Shown here: piece after piece, positions 8,017-16,125 of the stretch | Position numbering within the stretch: position 1 is the first letter of the stretch | Layout of the letters: the number at the start of each line of letters is the position of its first letter | Assembly (NCBI RefSeq): GCF_034044635.1 | Contig: NZ_JAXCLX010000003.1 | Span: 248,001 to 312,000, forward strand | Length of the DNA: 64,000 nt | Reading direction: 5' to 3' | Source: Dongia rigui | GTDB taxonomy: Bacteria; Pseudomonadota; Alphaproteobacteria; Dongiales; Dongiaceae | Translations under genes and position numbers: made by a program | The notes under the pieces: model-generated | What the model saw: only the letters and a program-made list of their open reading frames with translations | The model's database searches: none | What the model was told of the DNA's origin: nothing

Positions 8017-9333
8017 ATGCAGATCGACGCCATGACCACCAGCAAGCCCACCCTCACCCTCAGCCAGCCTGGCCCAGCCCGCACCGTCGATCCGCGCCTT
8101 CTCGTCGGCGATCCGGCGCCCTGGTTTCAATGCGCCAGCAACGTCAATCCCAGTTTCGATTTCTCGACGGCGGCGGGGCGCTATGTCGTGCTGACCTTCT
8201 TCGGCTCGACCGCCCATCCGGTCGGCAAGAGCTTGATCGAGAGCTTCTTTGCCGCAGCCGAGATATTCGCCGATCCCGATTTCTATTGCTTTGGCGTCTC
8301 GGTCGATCCGGCCGATCGCGCGCGCGCCGATCTCACGCAAACCCGTCCCGGCTTCGACATCTTCTGGGATGCCGAGCGCAAGGTCGCACAGCGCTATTAT
8401 TTTGCGGGCGCGGATACGCCGATCACGGCTCTGCAGCCGGTGACCTATCTGCTCGATCCCAATCTGCACGTGGTCGGCATCTTCGCCACCAATGACGGGC
8501 GCCTGCAGGCCGATTCCGTGGTGCAGGTCCTAAAGCGCCTGCCCAAGCTGGGCAGCCCGCGCCCCAGCCAGATGCAGGCACCGGTCCTGGTCGTGCCCCA
8601 TGTCCTGGAGCGCGATTTATGCCAGCGCCTGATCGAGGGATATCGGGGCGGCAACCCGGCGGAATCCGGCTTCATGGTCGAGCGCGACGGCAAGACCGTG
8701 CAGCAGCACGACCACCGCCACAAGCGGCGCAGCGACTGGACCATAACCGACCGCGCCTTGATCGAGACGGTGCAGGAGCGCTTCCGCCGCCGCCTGCTGC
8801 CCGAGATCAAGCGCGCCTTCGCCTTCGACGTGACGCGGATGGAGCGGCACATCGTCGCCTGCTACGACCAGAGCGGCGGCTATTTCCGGGCGCACCGGGA
8901 CAACACCACCAAGGGCACCGCCCATCGTCGCTTCGCCGTGACCGTCAATCTCAACGCCGAGGATTATGTCGGTGGCGATCTGATGTTCCCGGAATTCGGC
9001 CGCGCCACTTACCGGGCACCGACCGGCGGCGCCGTGGTCTTTTCCTGCTCGCTCCTCCATGAGGCGCTGCCCATCATCCGCGGCCAGCGCTTTGCCTACC
9101 TGCCCTTCCTTTATGACGAGGCGGCGGCGGCGATCCGGCAGGCCAATAACAGCCATCTCGGCGAAGGGGTCCAGATCTACCAGATGCAGGGCCCGCGCCC
9201 GGCCCTTGCCCCCCAGGACAAGCCGCTGAGGAATGGGAATGGCGGCAAAGGCAGAAAGGACAGCCGACGGGGACCCAAGGGCGGCCCCGGCGGCAATCCG
9301 AATCGCCCCCGCTCGGGCAATCGTCCGCGCTAG
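8017..9333 (+). CDS. Fusion of a peroxiredoxin-like domain (no peroxidatic Cys) with a prolyl-4-hydroxylase-type 2OG-Fe(II) oxygenase
   Basis: The protein has about 438 residues. Residues about 25-178 follow the AhpC/TSA thioredoxin-like fold (LLVGDPAPWF, VVLTFFGSTAHP, then YLLDPNLHVVGIF). The loop that should carry the peroxidatic cysteine reads FFGSTAHP and has none. Residues about 190-368 form a double-stranded beta-helix oxygenase with His293 and Asp295 (AHRDN), His348 (LLHEA) and a candidate 2-oxoglutarate arginine at 355 or 358. The C-terminal 50 residues are basic and rich in Gly, Pro and Arg. It probably hydroxylates a protein or small molecule; the redox-dead domain may bind a partner. 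The ATG at 8017 or 8032 is the start, although a GGAGGAG site lies about 20 nt upstream. Confidence 0.82.
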   Translation: MQIDAMTTSKPTLTLSQPGPARTVDPRLLVGDPAPWFQCASNVNPSFDFSTAAGRYVVLTFFGSTAHPVGKSLIESFFAAAEIFADPDFYCFGVSVDPADRARADLTQTRPGFDIFWDAERKVAQRYYFAGADTPITALQPVTYLLDPNLHVVGIFATNDGRLQADSVVQVLKRLPKLGSPRPSQMQAPVLVVPHVLERDLCQRLIEGYRGGNPAESGFMVERDGKTVQQHDHRHKRRSDWTITDRALIETVQERFRRRLLPEIKRAFAFDVTRMERHIVACYDQSGGYFRAHRDNTTKGTAHRRFAVTVNLNAEDYVGGDLMFPEFGRATYRAPTGGAVVFSCSLLHEALPIIRGQRFAYLPFLYDEAAAAIRQANNSHLGEGVQIYQMQGPRPALAPQDKPLRNGNGGKGRKDSRRGPKGGPGGNPNRPRSGNRPR

Positions 9334-9409
9334 AACCTTGGCAGTTGCGGCAGCGCCGCCCGCTCTCTAAAACGGCGGCAACCGATCCATTGCTGGGGGC
9401 TTAAGGACC

Positions 9410-10090
9410 ATGGCGCAAACGACGAACATTTCCGGCCCGATCGTGGCGCGGATTCTCCTGGAGATCGCCGCCGTCCATTTCCGGCCGGACGAGCCCTTTA
9501 CGCTGACCTCGGGCCGCAAGAGCCCGGTTTACATCGACTGCCGCAAGATCATCGCCTTCCCGCGGGCGCGCGCGAAGGTCACCGAGCTTGCCGCCGATCT
9601 GGTCGGGCGCGAGATCGGCTTTGAAAGCCTCGACGCCGTCGCTGGCGGCGAAACCGCCGGCATCCCCTACGCCGCTTGGCTGGCCGACAAGCTGGGCCTG
9701 CCGATGGCCTATATTCGCAAGAAGCCCAAGGGGTTCGGCCGTGGCGCCCAGATCGAGGGCGATATGAAGCCAGGCGCCCGCGCGCTGCTGGTCGAGGATC
9801 TGGCGACCGATGGTGGATCGAAGGTCAATTTCATCAACGCCATCCGCCAGGCGGAATGTCAGGTCGCCCATGCCCTGGTGGTCTTCCATTACGGCATCTT
9901 CCCGCAATCCCTGACGACATTGGGTGATCTGGGGGTGAAGCTGCACGGCCTCGCCACCTGGTGGGATGTGCTGGAAGCCGCCCGCGACACCGGGCGGCTC
10001 GATGCCAGCGAGACGGCCAAGATCCGCGCCTTCCTCGACGATCCCGAAGGCTGGTCGACGGCCCGCGGCGGATCCCTGAAAGAAGAATAG
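9410..10090 (+). CDS. pyrE: Orotate phosphoribosyltransferase
   Basis: PyrE joins orotate to PRPP to give orotidine 5'-phosphate in de novo pyrimidine synthesis. The 226-residue protein has FTLTSGRKSPVYIDCR near the N-terminus, the flexible-loop segment AYIRKKPKGFGRGAQIEG, and the PRPP-binding motif ALLVEDLATDGGS at about residue 125. The length and motif order are normal for the family. It stands alone, with no other pyrimidine gene near, and is followed by a 60-bp gap that contains a striking dyad in front of oxyR. Confidence 0.95.
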   Translation: MAQTTNISGPIVARILLEIAAVHFRPDEPFTLTSGRKSPVYIDCRKIIAFPRARAKVTELAADLVGREIGFESLDAVAGGETAGIPYAAWLADKLGLPMAYIRKKPKGFGRGAQIEGDMKPGARALLVEDLATDGGSKVNFINAIRQAECQVAHALVVFHYGIFPQSLTTLGDLGVKLHGLATWWDVLEAARDTGRLDASETAKIRAFLDDPEGWSTARGGSLKEE

Positions 10091-10100
10091 GTTGCTTGCT

Positions 10101-10150
10101 TGATCGATCCAGTTTGTTACTCTCAAAAGAGTAATCGATAGGATCGATCA
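10101..10150. promoter_or_regulatory. Nested 50-bp dyad directly abutting the oxyR start codon
   Basis: TGATCGATCC (10101-10110) pairs with GGATCGATCA (10141-10150), and TTACTCT (10117-10123) pairs with AGAGTAA (10128-10134). Both repeats are perfect and share one centre at 10125.5, with 6-nt unpaired segments on each side. The outer right arm ends at the base before the ATG and contains the only ribosome-site-like bases. It could be an autoregulatory LysR-type operator or an RNA stem that hides the start. There is no T-run, so it is not a typical terminator. Confidence 0.6.
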
Positions 10151-11068
10151 ATGAGACCACTCCCGACCCTGCGCCAGTTGCGTTATCTCGTGGCACTGGC
10201 CGAACATAAGCATTTCGGCCGGGCCGCCGAGGCCTGCTTCGCCACCCAATCGACGCTGTCTGCGGGCCTCCAGGAGCTTGAGAACCTGCTCGACGTCAAA
10301 CTGGTCGAGCGCTCCAAGCGGCGCGTCATGCTCACGCCGCTCGGCGAAGCGATCGTCGCCCGTTCCCGCGTGGTGCTGCGCGAAGCCGAAGATATCGCCG
10401 ACCTCGCTTATGCCTCGAAGGATCCGCTCTCCGGCGCGCTGCGCCTGGGGGTCATTCCGACCATCGGCCCCTATCTGCTGCCGCGCGTCCTGCCGCCCTT
10501 GCGCCAGAGCTATCCCAATCTGCGGCTCTATTTGCGCGAGGATCTCACGGCGCGTCTCCTTGAGGCGCTGAACGATGGCGACATCGACGTGGCGCTGATT
10601 GCACTCCCCTTCCAGACCGACGAGTTGGAGATGCGGTCTCTCGGCCACGATCCCTTCGAGCTTGCCTGCCGCCCCGACGACCCGCTGGCCAAGGGCGGCG
10701 CCATCGCCCTCAATGATATCCCTGAGGAGAAGCTGCTGTTGCTCGACGAAGGTCACTGCCTGCGCGAGCATGCGCTGGCGGCCTGCCGCCTGGAACCCTC
10801 GCGCCACCGTGACGATTTCCGCGCCACCAGCCTGCCGACCCTGGTGCAGATGGTGGCAAACCGGCTGGGCGTCACCTTGCTGCCCAAGATGGCGATCGAT
10901 TCCGGCCTTCTGGGCGGCACCGGGCTGGTATCCAAGCCGCTTTCCGCCGACGCCCCAGCCCGCGAGATCGCGCTGGTGTGGCGGCCGACCACACCGCGCA
11001 CCCTGGAATTCAACCTGCTTGCGGACGTGCTCGCGAGCTTTGCCGATACCCGCTCTTCGGCGGCTTAG
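10151..11068 (+). CDS. oxyR: LysR-family hydrogen-peroxide sensor, OxyR
   Basis: The 305-residue protein has an N-terminal LysR winged helix (LRQLRYLVALAEHKHFGRAAE, then QSTLSAGLQELE) and a type 2 periplasmic-binding-like effector domain. The redox pair of E. coli OxyR is conserved: DEGHCLREHALAAC gives Cys203 and Cys212 with the same nine-residue spacing as Cys199 and Cys208. It should sense H2O2 through that disulfide and activate peroxide-defence genes. A nested dyad occupies the whole leader, suggesting autoregulation. No katG or ahpC is adjacent. The stop overlaps the convergent PAS gene by 4 bp. Confidence 0.9.
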   Translation: MRPLPTLRQLRYLVALAEHKHFGRAAEACFATQSTLSAGLQELENLLDVKLVERSKRRVMLTPLGEAIVARSRVVLREAEDIADLAYASKDPLSGALRLGVIPTIGPYLLPRVLPPLRQSYPNLRLYLREDLTARLLEALNDGDIDVALIALPFQTDELEMRSLGHDPFELACRPDDPLAKGGAIALNDIPEEKLLLLDEGHCLREHALAACRLEPSRHRDDFRATSLPTLVQMVANRLGVTLLPKMAIDSGLLGGTGLVSKPLSADAPAREIALVWRPTTPRTLEFNLLADVLASFADTRSSAA

Positions 11069-11541
11069 CCATCGGCCGGCGTGTCGTCTGCGGCGGTGTA
11101 AAGATCGCGGTTGATCGAGAAGACCATGATCTTGTTGACCGTCCGGCCGTCATCCGAGAGCGGCACGAAGAGGTTTTCTTCGTTCACATAGCGGTCCGTG
11201 ACCTGGAAATCGTCGATCTCGTAGAACGGCGCCCGCGTCCTGCACACGGTTTCATATTTCAGCATCACCGATTCGGCCGAGCGGCCGAAAAAGGCCTCGG
11301 GGATCGATTGCCCGGTCGGGTCGGCGCCGCGCAGTTCCACTTCCATCGTGCCGACCAGGCGATAGACGAAGCGCCGCTCATCGGGCACCACATCAACTAA
11401 CGTGATATAGGGCAGGTAGCGGCTGATCTCGGCCGGGTCGATATCGCCACGTGCCGGCATCGCGCGCGCGCCGCATTTGCCCTGCCAGTAATCGAGAAAC
11501 AGGCGGATATCGGGATGACAGGTCCGGGTCCAGTCACTCAT
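11065..11541 (-). CDS. PAS_5-family sensory domain protein (second of tandem pair)
   Basis: This 158-residue single-domain protein resembles the PAS_5 family common in Rhodospirillales. Conserved blocks are MSDWTRTCHPDIRLFLDYW, ITLVDVVPDERRFVYRLVGT, GADPTGQSIPEAFFG and ENLFVPLSDDGRTVNKIMVFSI. It has no output domain, so it may act in trans with another protein or bind a small ligand. It overlaps its paralogue by 1 bp (TGATG), which indicates translational coupling, and its 3' end overlaps oxyR by 4 bp in convergent orientation. The cellular role is unknown. Confidence 0.7.
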   Translation of the reverse strand: MSDWTRTCHPDIRLFLDYWQGKCGARAMPARGDIDPAEISRYLPYITLVDVVPDERRFVYRLVGTMEVELRGADPTGQSIPEAFFGRSAESVMLKYETVCRTRAPFYEIDDFQVTDRYVNEENLFVPLSDDGRTVNKIMVFSINRDLYTAADDTPADG

Positions 11542-12008
11542 CAGCGTGGTTCGGCATCTGGCTGAAAGAGATCTCGGCTGATCGAGAACACCAGCACCAT
11601 ATTGACTGTTTCACCATCATTCGACAGCGGCAGGAAAAGGTCCTCCTCGCCGACGAACCGGTCGACCGCCTGGAAGGGATCGGCGACGTAATGCGGCGCG
11701 CGCGTGCGTCTGGCAGCTTCGTAATGCTTCAGGGCCTCATCGGCGCTGGTCGCGAAATAGGCGTCGGCCACTGCCTTGCCGGTCGGATCGTAGCCGCGCA
11801 ATTCGACCTCGGCCGTGCCGACCAGCCGATAGACAAAGCGGCGTTCGTCGCTCACCACATCGACCAGGGTGATGTGCGGCAGGAAATGTCGCAACTCGCT
11901 GGGCTCGATATCGCTGCGGGACGGCATGGCGCGGCGACCGCATTTGCGCTGCCAGTAATCCAGCATCTCGCGAATGTCCGGGTGACAGGTATCAACCCAA
12001 TCCGTCAT
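11541..12008 (-). CDS. PAS_5-family sensory domain protein (first of tandem pair)
   Basis: The protein has 155 residues and clear similarity along its whole length to the next gene downstream (MTDWVDTCHPDIREMLDYW, ITLVDVVSDERRFVYRLVGT, FLPLSNDGETVNMVLVFSI). The reading frame extends to 12164, but the paralogue's start and an AGGA site 6 nt upstream fix the ATG at 12008. The two genes look like a recent tandem duplication transcribed together. No kinase, cyclase or DNA-binding domain is attached, so the signal and output are unknown. Confidence 0.7.
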   Translation of the reverse strand: MTDWVDTCHPDIREMLDYWQRKCGRRAMPSRSDIEPSELRHFLPHITLVDVVSDERRFVYRLVGTAEVELRGYDPTGKAVADAYFATSADEALKHYEAARRTRAPHYVADPFQAVDRFVGEEDLFLPLSNDGETVNMVLVFSISRDLFQPDAEPR

Positions 12009-12114
12009 CGCTATTCCTGCCCATGAAGAGACTGCCAGAATGTTGACAGGCGCCCTCCCCGTCAATCGGGGATTGCACGGATCCGCCACCACTTGCTCCC
12101 ATTCCGATGCCGAT

Positions 12115-13071
12115 TTAAAGGGGGGCACTAGCGGTATTGAGGCGTTGTACCGCCGTGGCATCAAGGGTCAGTTGCGCCGCAGCAGTGAGTTCGGCCAGTT
12201 GCGCGGCGGAGGTGGCGCTGGCGATCGGCGCCGTCACCACGGGTTGCGCCAGCAGCCAGGCAATGGCCACCCGCGCCGGCGTCGCCTTGTACTGGGCCGC
12301 CACGTCGTCGAGGGCCGCGAGGATGCGCTGGCCGCGTGCGTCGAGATACTTCTCGACGTCGCTGCCGCGCGCACTCTTGCCGAGATCGGCTTTCGACCGG
12401 TACTTGCCGGTGAGGAAGCCGCCGGCCAACGAGAAATAGCTGATCACACCGATCTGGTTTGCGCTGCAAATGCCGGCCAGCTCGGACTCGAACACGGCGC
12501 GTTCACAGAGATTGTATTCCGGCTGCAGGCTTTCATAGCGCGGCAGGCCGTCACGCCGATGCGCTTCGAGTGCGGCCTTGAGGCGTTCCGGATTGAAATT
12601 GGAACAGCCCACGACCCTGACCTTGCCCGCCTTGATAAGCTCGGCATAGGCCGAGAGGGCCTCCTCGACCGGCACGCTCAAATCGTCCCAATGCGATTGG
12701 TAGAGGTCGATATAGTCGGTCTGAAGACGCTTCAACGACCGATCGACCGCGCGCAGGATATAGGCCTTGGAAAGGCCCTTCTCGTCGCCGCCCATGTCGG
12801 AACCGACCTTGGTGGCAATGACGATCTTGTCACGGTTGCCGCGGCTCTTCGCCCATGCCCCGATGATGGCCTCGGATTCGCCGCCCTTATTGCCGTCATG
12901 CCACTTGGAATAGACATCGGCGGTGTCGATGAAATTGAAGCCGGCGTCGACAAAACCGTCGAGCAGCCGGAAGGAGGTTGCCTCGTCGACCGTCCAGCCG
13001 AAGATATTGCCGCCGAAGCAAAGGCGGGAAACGCTGAGGTCAGATCGGCCGAGTTTAACGCGCTGTGTCAT
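12115..13071 (-). CDS. Aldo/keto reductase family oxidoreductase
   Basis: This NADPH-dependent (beta/alpha)8-barrel oxidoreductase has 318 residues. It carries the AKR pattern VDAGFNFIDTADVYSKW with catalytic Asp and Tyr, IVIATKVGSDMG with the Lys, and DLYQSHWDD with the His position. The GCSNFNPERL strand and the C-terminal cofactor loop are also present. It resembles the YajO/Tas type that reduces aldehydes or ketones; the substrate is unknown. The ATG at 13071 was chosen over upstream in-frame codons because family members begin at RVKLGRSDLSVSRLCFGG. It is a single-gene unit between the PAS pair and pseB. Confidence 0.88.
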   Translation of the reverse strand: MTQRVKLGRSDLSVSRLCFGGNIFGWTVDEATSFRLLDGFVDAGFNFIDTADVYSKWHDGNKGGESEAIIGAWAKSRGNRDKIVIATKVGSDMGGDEKGLSKAYILRAVDRSLKRLQTDYIDLYQSHWDDLSVPVEEALSAYAELIKAGKVRVVGCSNFNPERLKAALEAHRRDGLPRYESLQPEYNLCERAVFESELAGICSANQIGVISYFSLAGGFLTGKYRSKADLGKSARGSDVEKYLDARGQRILAALDDVAAQYKATPARVAIAWLLAQPVVTAPIASATSAAQLAELTAAAQLTLDATAVQRLNTASAPL

Positions 13072-13144
13072 TCCATCCCCCGCTGGTATTGGCGCCGCGG
13101 GCGACACCAGCTGCGCGGCGATGGTCAAGCAGTTTCAGCAGCTG

Positions 13145-14146
13145 TCACAGCATCTTCTTCAGGGCAGCGCCATCCAGCCATGCGGTGTTGATGTCGCTGG
13201 CGAAGCGGAAGCCTTCCGCCACTTTGGCGGCACCGTCCTGGGCGAAGGAACGGCGGCTCCAGAAGGTGAAGACGGGCTCGATGACATAACGGTCTTCCAG
13301 TTCGACCGTCGAGCGGCTGTCATCCTCGGTGATCATCACTTCGTGCAGCTTTTCGCCCGGGCGGATGCCGACGATGCTGTGCGGGATGCCAGGGGCAAGG
13401 CAATTGGCGAGGTCGGTGACCTTCATCGACGGGATCTTCGGCACGAAAATCTCGCCGCCGCGCATGATCTGCATGCTGGACAGCACGAAGGCAACGCCCT
13501 GGTCGAGCGTGATCCAGAAGCGCGTCATGCGGTCATCGGTGATGGGGATGGTCTTGGCGCCCTTTTTCACCATGTCCTGAAAGACCGGCACCACGGACCC
13601 GCGCGAACCGATGACATTGCCATAGCGCACGACGGCGAAGATCGGGTCATGGCCGCCCGAGAGCGCATTGGCGGCGATGAAGATCTTGTCGGAGGCAAGC
13701 TTCGACGCGCCATAAAGATTGACCGGGTTGGCGGCCTTGTCGGTGGAAAGTGCAACGACGCGCTTCACCCTGTTCTTGATCGCCGCCTGCACCACGTTCT
13801 CGGCGCCGATGACGTTGGTGTGGATGCATTCAAACGGGTTGTACTCGGCGGCCGGCACCTGCTTCAGCGCCGCAGCATGGATGATGTAATCGACGTCCCG
13901 GGTCGCCATCTCCAGGCGCTGCGCATCGCGCACGTCGCCGATGAAATAGCGCATCGCCGGATACGTCTCGGTCGAGAGCTCCTGCTGCATTTCCCATTGC
14001 TTCAGCTCATCGCGCGAGAACACGATCAGGCGCTTGGGCTTCCAATCCTGGAGGATGCGGCGGATGAACGCCTTGCCGAAAGATCCCGTGCCCCCGGTGA
14101 CGAGGATCGATTTCCCGTTCAGGTCGGGGAGCGCCGTCTCAAACAT
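13145..14146 (-). CDS. pseB: UDP-N-acetylglucosamine 4,6-dehydratase (inverting), PseB-like
   Basis: The 333-residue SDR protein has the NAD motif VTGGTGSFGKAF, the AAALKQVPAAEYNPFE segment typical of PseB and the active-site block LSTDKAANPVNLYGASK. PseB carries out 4,6-dehydration with C5 inversion of UDP-GlcNAc, the first step to pseudaminic acid. No pseC, pseH, pseG, pseI or pseF is next to it; the nonulosonate genes 20 kb away appear to belong to the legionaminic branch and have their own dehydratase. It may serve another deoxyhexose pathway or a pse locus elsewhere. It is a single-gene unit. Confidence 0.85.
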   Translation of the reverse strand: MFETALPDLNGKSILVTGGTGSFGKAFIRRILQDWKPKRLIVFSRDELKQWEMQQELSTETYPAMRYFIGDVRDAQRLEMATRDVDYIIHAAALKQVPAAEYNPFECIHTNVIGAENVVQAAIKNRVKRVVALSTDKAANPVNLYGASKLASDKIFIAANALSGGHDPIFAVVRYGNVIGSRGSVVPVFQDMVKKGAKTIPITDDRMTRFWITLDQGVAFVLSSMQIMRGGEIFVPKIPSMKVTDLANCLAPGIPHSIVGIRPGEKLHEVMITEDDSRSTVELEDRYVIEPVFTFWSRRSFAQDGAAKVAEGFRFASDINTAWLDGAALKKML

Positions 14147-14318
14147 GGTCTGTTATCCCAATGGCTGCGCCTGGCGTGGCCTGGCAAAACTTAACAAGAT
14201 CAGCGAGTTATGGGACATCGACCACGCCATGGCGGCGCCTTTACCCATCTCCGGATCACAAGGGTGGGGGTTAACAGCACCCCCCTCACTCTGTCAACCC
14301 GACGCCGGGCCGCAGATT

Positions 14319-15194
14319 TTAACCGAAAACCGGTTCCAGGAGGCCCGTATGGCCGGTTTTGACGGCAAACAGACTGCCGGCCAAGGGTGCCTTCTGCAGC
14401 GTCGCCGCGTCGAGCCCGACGGTCGCGGTGGTGATGTAGAGCGTATCCAACGCGTCGCCGGCGAAGGCGCAGGAGGTCACCAGCGGACAGGGTAGGCGGA
14501 TCTCGCGGTCGATCTTGCCGCTGGGCAGGAAGCGCGTCACGCGCCAACCCTCCCAATGGCAGATCCAGATGCCGCCCTCAGCGTCGACCGTCATGCCGTC
14601 CGGCATGCCCTGCTCTTCCGAGAACTCGGTGAAGAGCCGCTGGTTGGCAAGGGCGCCGGTCTGGGTGTCGAGGTCATAGGCATAGACCTTGCGCACCATC
14701 GTGTCCGAGAAATAGAAAATCTTGCCATCCGGGCTGAAGCCCGGCCCATTGCCGCAGGCAAAGCCGCGATCCTGCACCTGGGTCTCGCCATCGGCCGTCA
14801 CGCGGTAGATGCCGCCGATGGGCTCGGTCTCCTTGGTGTCCGAGGTGCAGAGCCACAGGCGCCCCTGGCGGTCGACCTTGCCGTCATTGAACATGGTGAG
14901 CGACGGCCGGTCGTTCGGGTCGAGCCATTTGGTGAGCTTGCGCGCCTTGACGTCGACCTTGTAGGCACCCTCGCGGCCGGTGAGTATGAAGCCCTCCTTC
15001 GCCCGCACCATGGTCCCCATCGGCACGTCGAGGTCGAGATGCCACACCTCGGCGGCCTGTGTGGCGGGGTCATAGATGTGGACGTCCGGTCCCTTCAGGT
15101 CGAGCCAATAGATCTTCTTGTCAACGGGGTGCCACAGCACCGATTCACCCAGCGCAGCCGGGGTTTTGACGACGCATTGCGGTTCGGCGGACAT
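14319..15194 (-). CDS. SMP-30/gluconolactonase/LRE family protein
   Basis: The protein has 291 residues and forms a six-bladed beta-propeller. The metal-binding residues expected in this family are visible: the Glu in LGESVLWH near the N-terminus, the Asn in GNGPGFSPDGKIFYFSDT and the Asp in PDGMTVDAEGGIWICHWEGW. It should hydrolyse a sugar lactone such as gluconolactone or arabinolactone in the cytosol. The ATG at 15194 has AAGGA 7 nt upstream, and the longer open frame lacks family similarity. It could feed the sugar-acid pathways implied by gluconokinase and the dehydrogenases in the window. Confidence 0.87.
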   Translation of the reverse strand: MSAEPQCVVKTPAALGESVLWHPVDKKIYWLDLKGPDVHIYDPATQAAEVWHLDLDVPMGTMVRAKEGFILTGREGAYKVDVKARKLTKWLDPNDRPSLTMFNDGKVDRQGRLWLCTSDTKETEPIGGIYRVTADGETQVQDRGFACGNGPGFSPDGKIFYFSDTMVRKVYAYDLDTQTGALANQRLFTEFSEEQGMPDGMTVDAEGGIWICHWEGWRVTRFLPSGKIDREIRLPCPLVTSCAFAGDALDTLYITTATVGLDAATLQKAPLAGSLFAVKTGHTGLLEPVFG

Positions 15195-15326
15195 CGGCGA
15201 TTCCTTTGGGAGGAGACTGAAGAATGGGGCGATTGTGCCGATCCCTTCGATAATAGCAATGCTGCAAAAGGAAACGGCGGCGCCTGGTGGCACCGCCGCT
15301 CCGCCCGGAGACCAGAATGTTGGGTA

Positions 15327-15902
15327 TCAGCTGGCAAGCCGCATCGGCTCTGCCGCCGGCCGTTGGCCACGCTTCACTGTGCGAGCAGCACCATCGTCCG
15401 GCACGGGCATCGCCACGTCACCGGCCAGCATCCGCTCCAACTCGCGCCGCGCGCGGGCAAGGCGCGAACGCACGGTGCCGATCGGGCAACCGCAGATCCT
15501 GGCCGTCTCCTCATAGGATAGGTCCTGGCCCACCACCAGCAGCAGCACCTCGCGCTGGTCGGCATTGAGGCCGTCCATGGCGCGGAAGAGTTCCTTCAGC
15601 ACCAGGACATGCTCCTGCGCTGGTGCCACACTGGCGAGGTTCGGCAGCAGGTCGTCGTCGACCTCGACCAGGCGGCTCCGTTGGCCTGCCCTGATATTGT
15701 TGACGTGGATGTTGCGCATGATGGTGAACAGCCAGGCCTTCAAATTCGTGCCCATGGTATAGAGGTCCTGCTTGCGCAAGGCGCGCAGCACCGTGTCGTT
15801 CACCAGATCGTCTGCCGATTGGCGGTTGCGGGTAAGCATAACCGCGAAAGCCTTCATGGCCGGCAGCAATGCGACGAGTTGGTTTTGGAAAGTATCGGCC
15901 AT
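15327..15902 (-). CDS. ecfG: EcfG-type ECF sigma factor of the general stress response
   Basis: This 191-residue ECF sigma factor has region 2 (LLPAMKAFAVMLTRNRQSADDLVNDTVLRAL, TNLKAWLFTIMRNI) and region 4 (LNADQREVLLLVV, SYEETARICGCPIGTVRSRLARAR) in the form typical of the EcfG (ECF15) group. That group directs the alphaproteobacterial general stress response. The ATG at 15902 has AAGGA 6 nt upstream. A NepR-like anti-sigma gene lies 223 bp upstream on the same strand, and an EcfG-type promoter precedes nepR, so the operon is probably self-activated. The PhyR anti-anti-sigma factor and its kinases are not in the window. Confidence 0.9.
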   Translation of the reverse strand: MADTFQNQLVALLPAMKAFAVMLTRNRQSADDLVNDTVLRALRKQDLYTMGTNLKAWLFTIMRNIHVNNIRAGQRSRLVEVDDDLLPNLASVAPAQEHVLVLKELFRAMDGLNADQREVLLLVVGQDLSYEETARICGCPIGTVRSRLARARRELERMLAGDVAMPVPDDGAARTVKRGQRPAAEPMRLAS

Positions 15903-15970
15903 CGGTTGTCCTTTCGGTCGATTCAGTCTTGCGTCCAAACGTCGTTTCTAAAAAACGTGACGTCGGCAGG

Positions 15971-16028
15971 CCCCAGGAAGCGGGGCGGCGCCTCGGCTCA
16001 TGCCCGTCTTTGGGCATTTGGCCTGGGG
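15971..16028 (-). other. Stem-loop between nepR and ecfG
   Basis: CCCCAGG (15971-15977) pairs with CCTGGGG (16022-16028), and a smaller ATGCCC/GGGCAT hairpin with a 6-nt loop lies inside at 16000-16017. It sits in the 223-bp spacer of the nepR-ecfG operon and could act as an attenuator or RNA-stability element that sets the ratio of anti-sigma to sigma. That role is inference. Confidence 0.35.
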
Positions 16029-16125
16029 AAAAGATGGGCTGTTAGGGGTGACATGCCGAGCGACAAGACGGAGGAGAAGCTGTGACCTCCGACTTTCGTC
16101 CCAGGAATAAGATGCTGATCTGCGA

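Noticed and set aside
10101-10150. Rho-independent terminator for pyrE
   Set aside because: The stem is interrupted and no T-run follows on the plus strand; the dyad abuts the oxyR start, which fits a regulatory element better.
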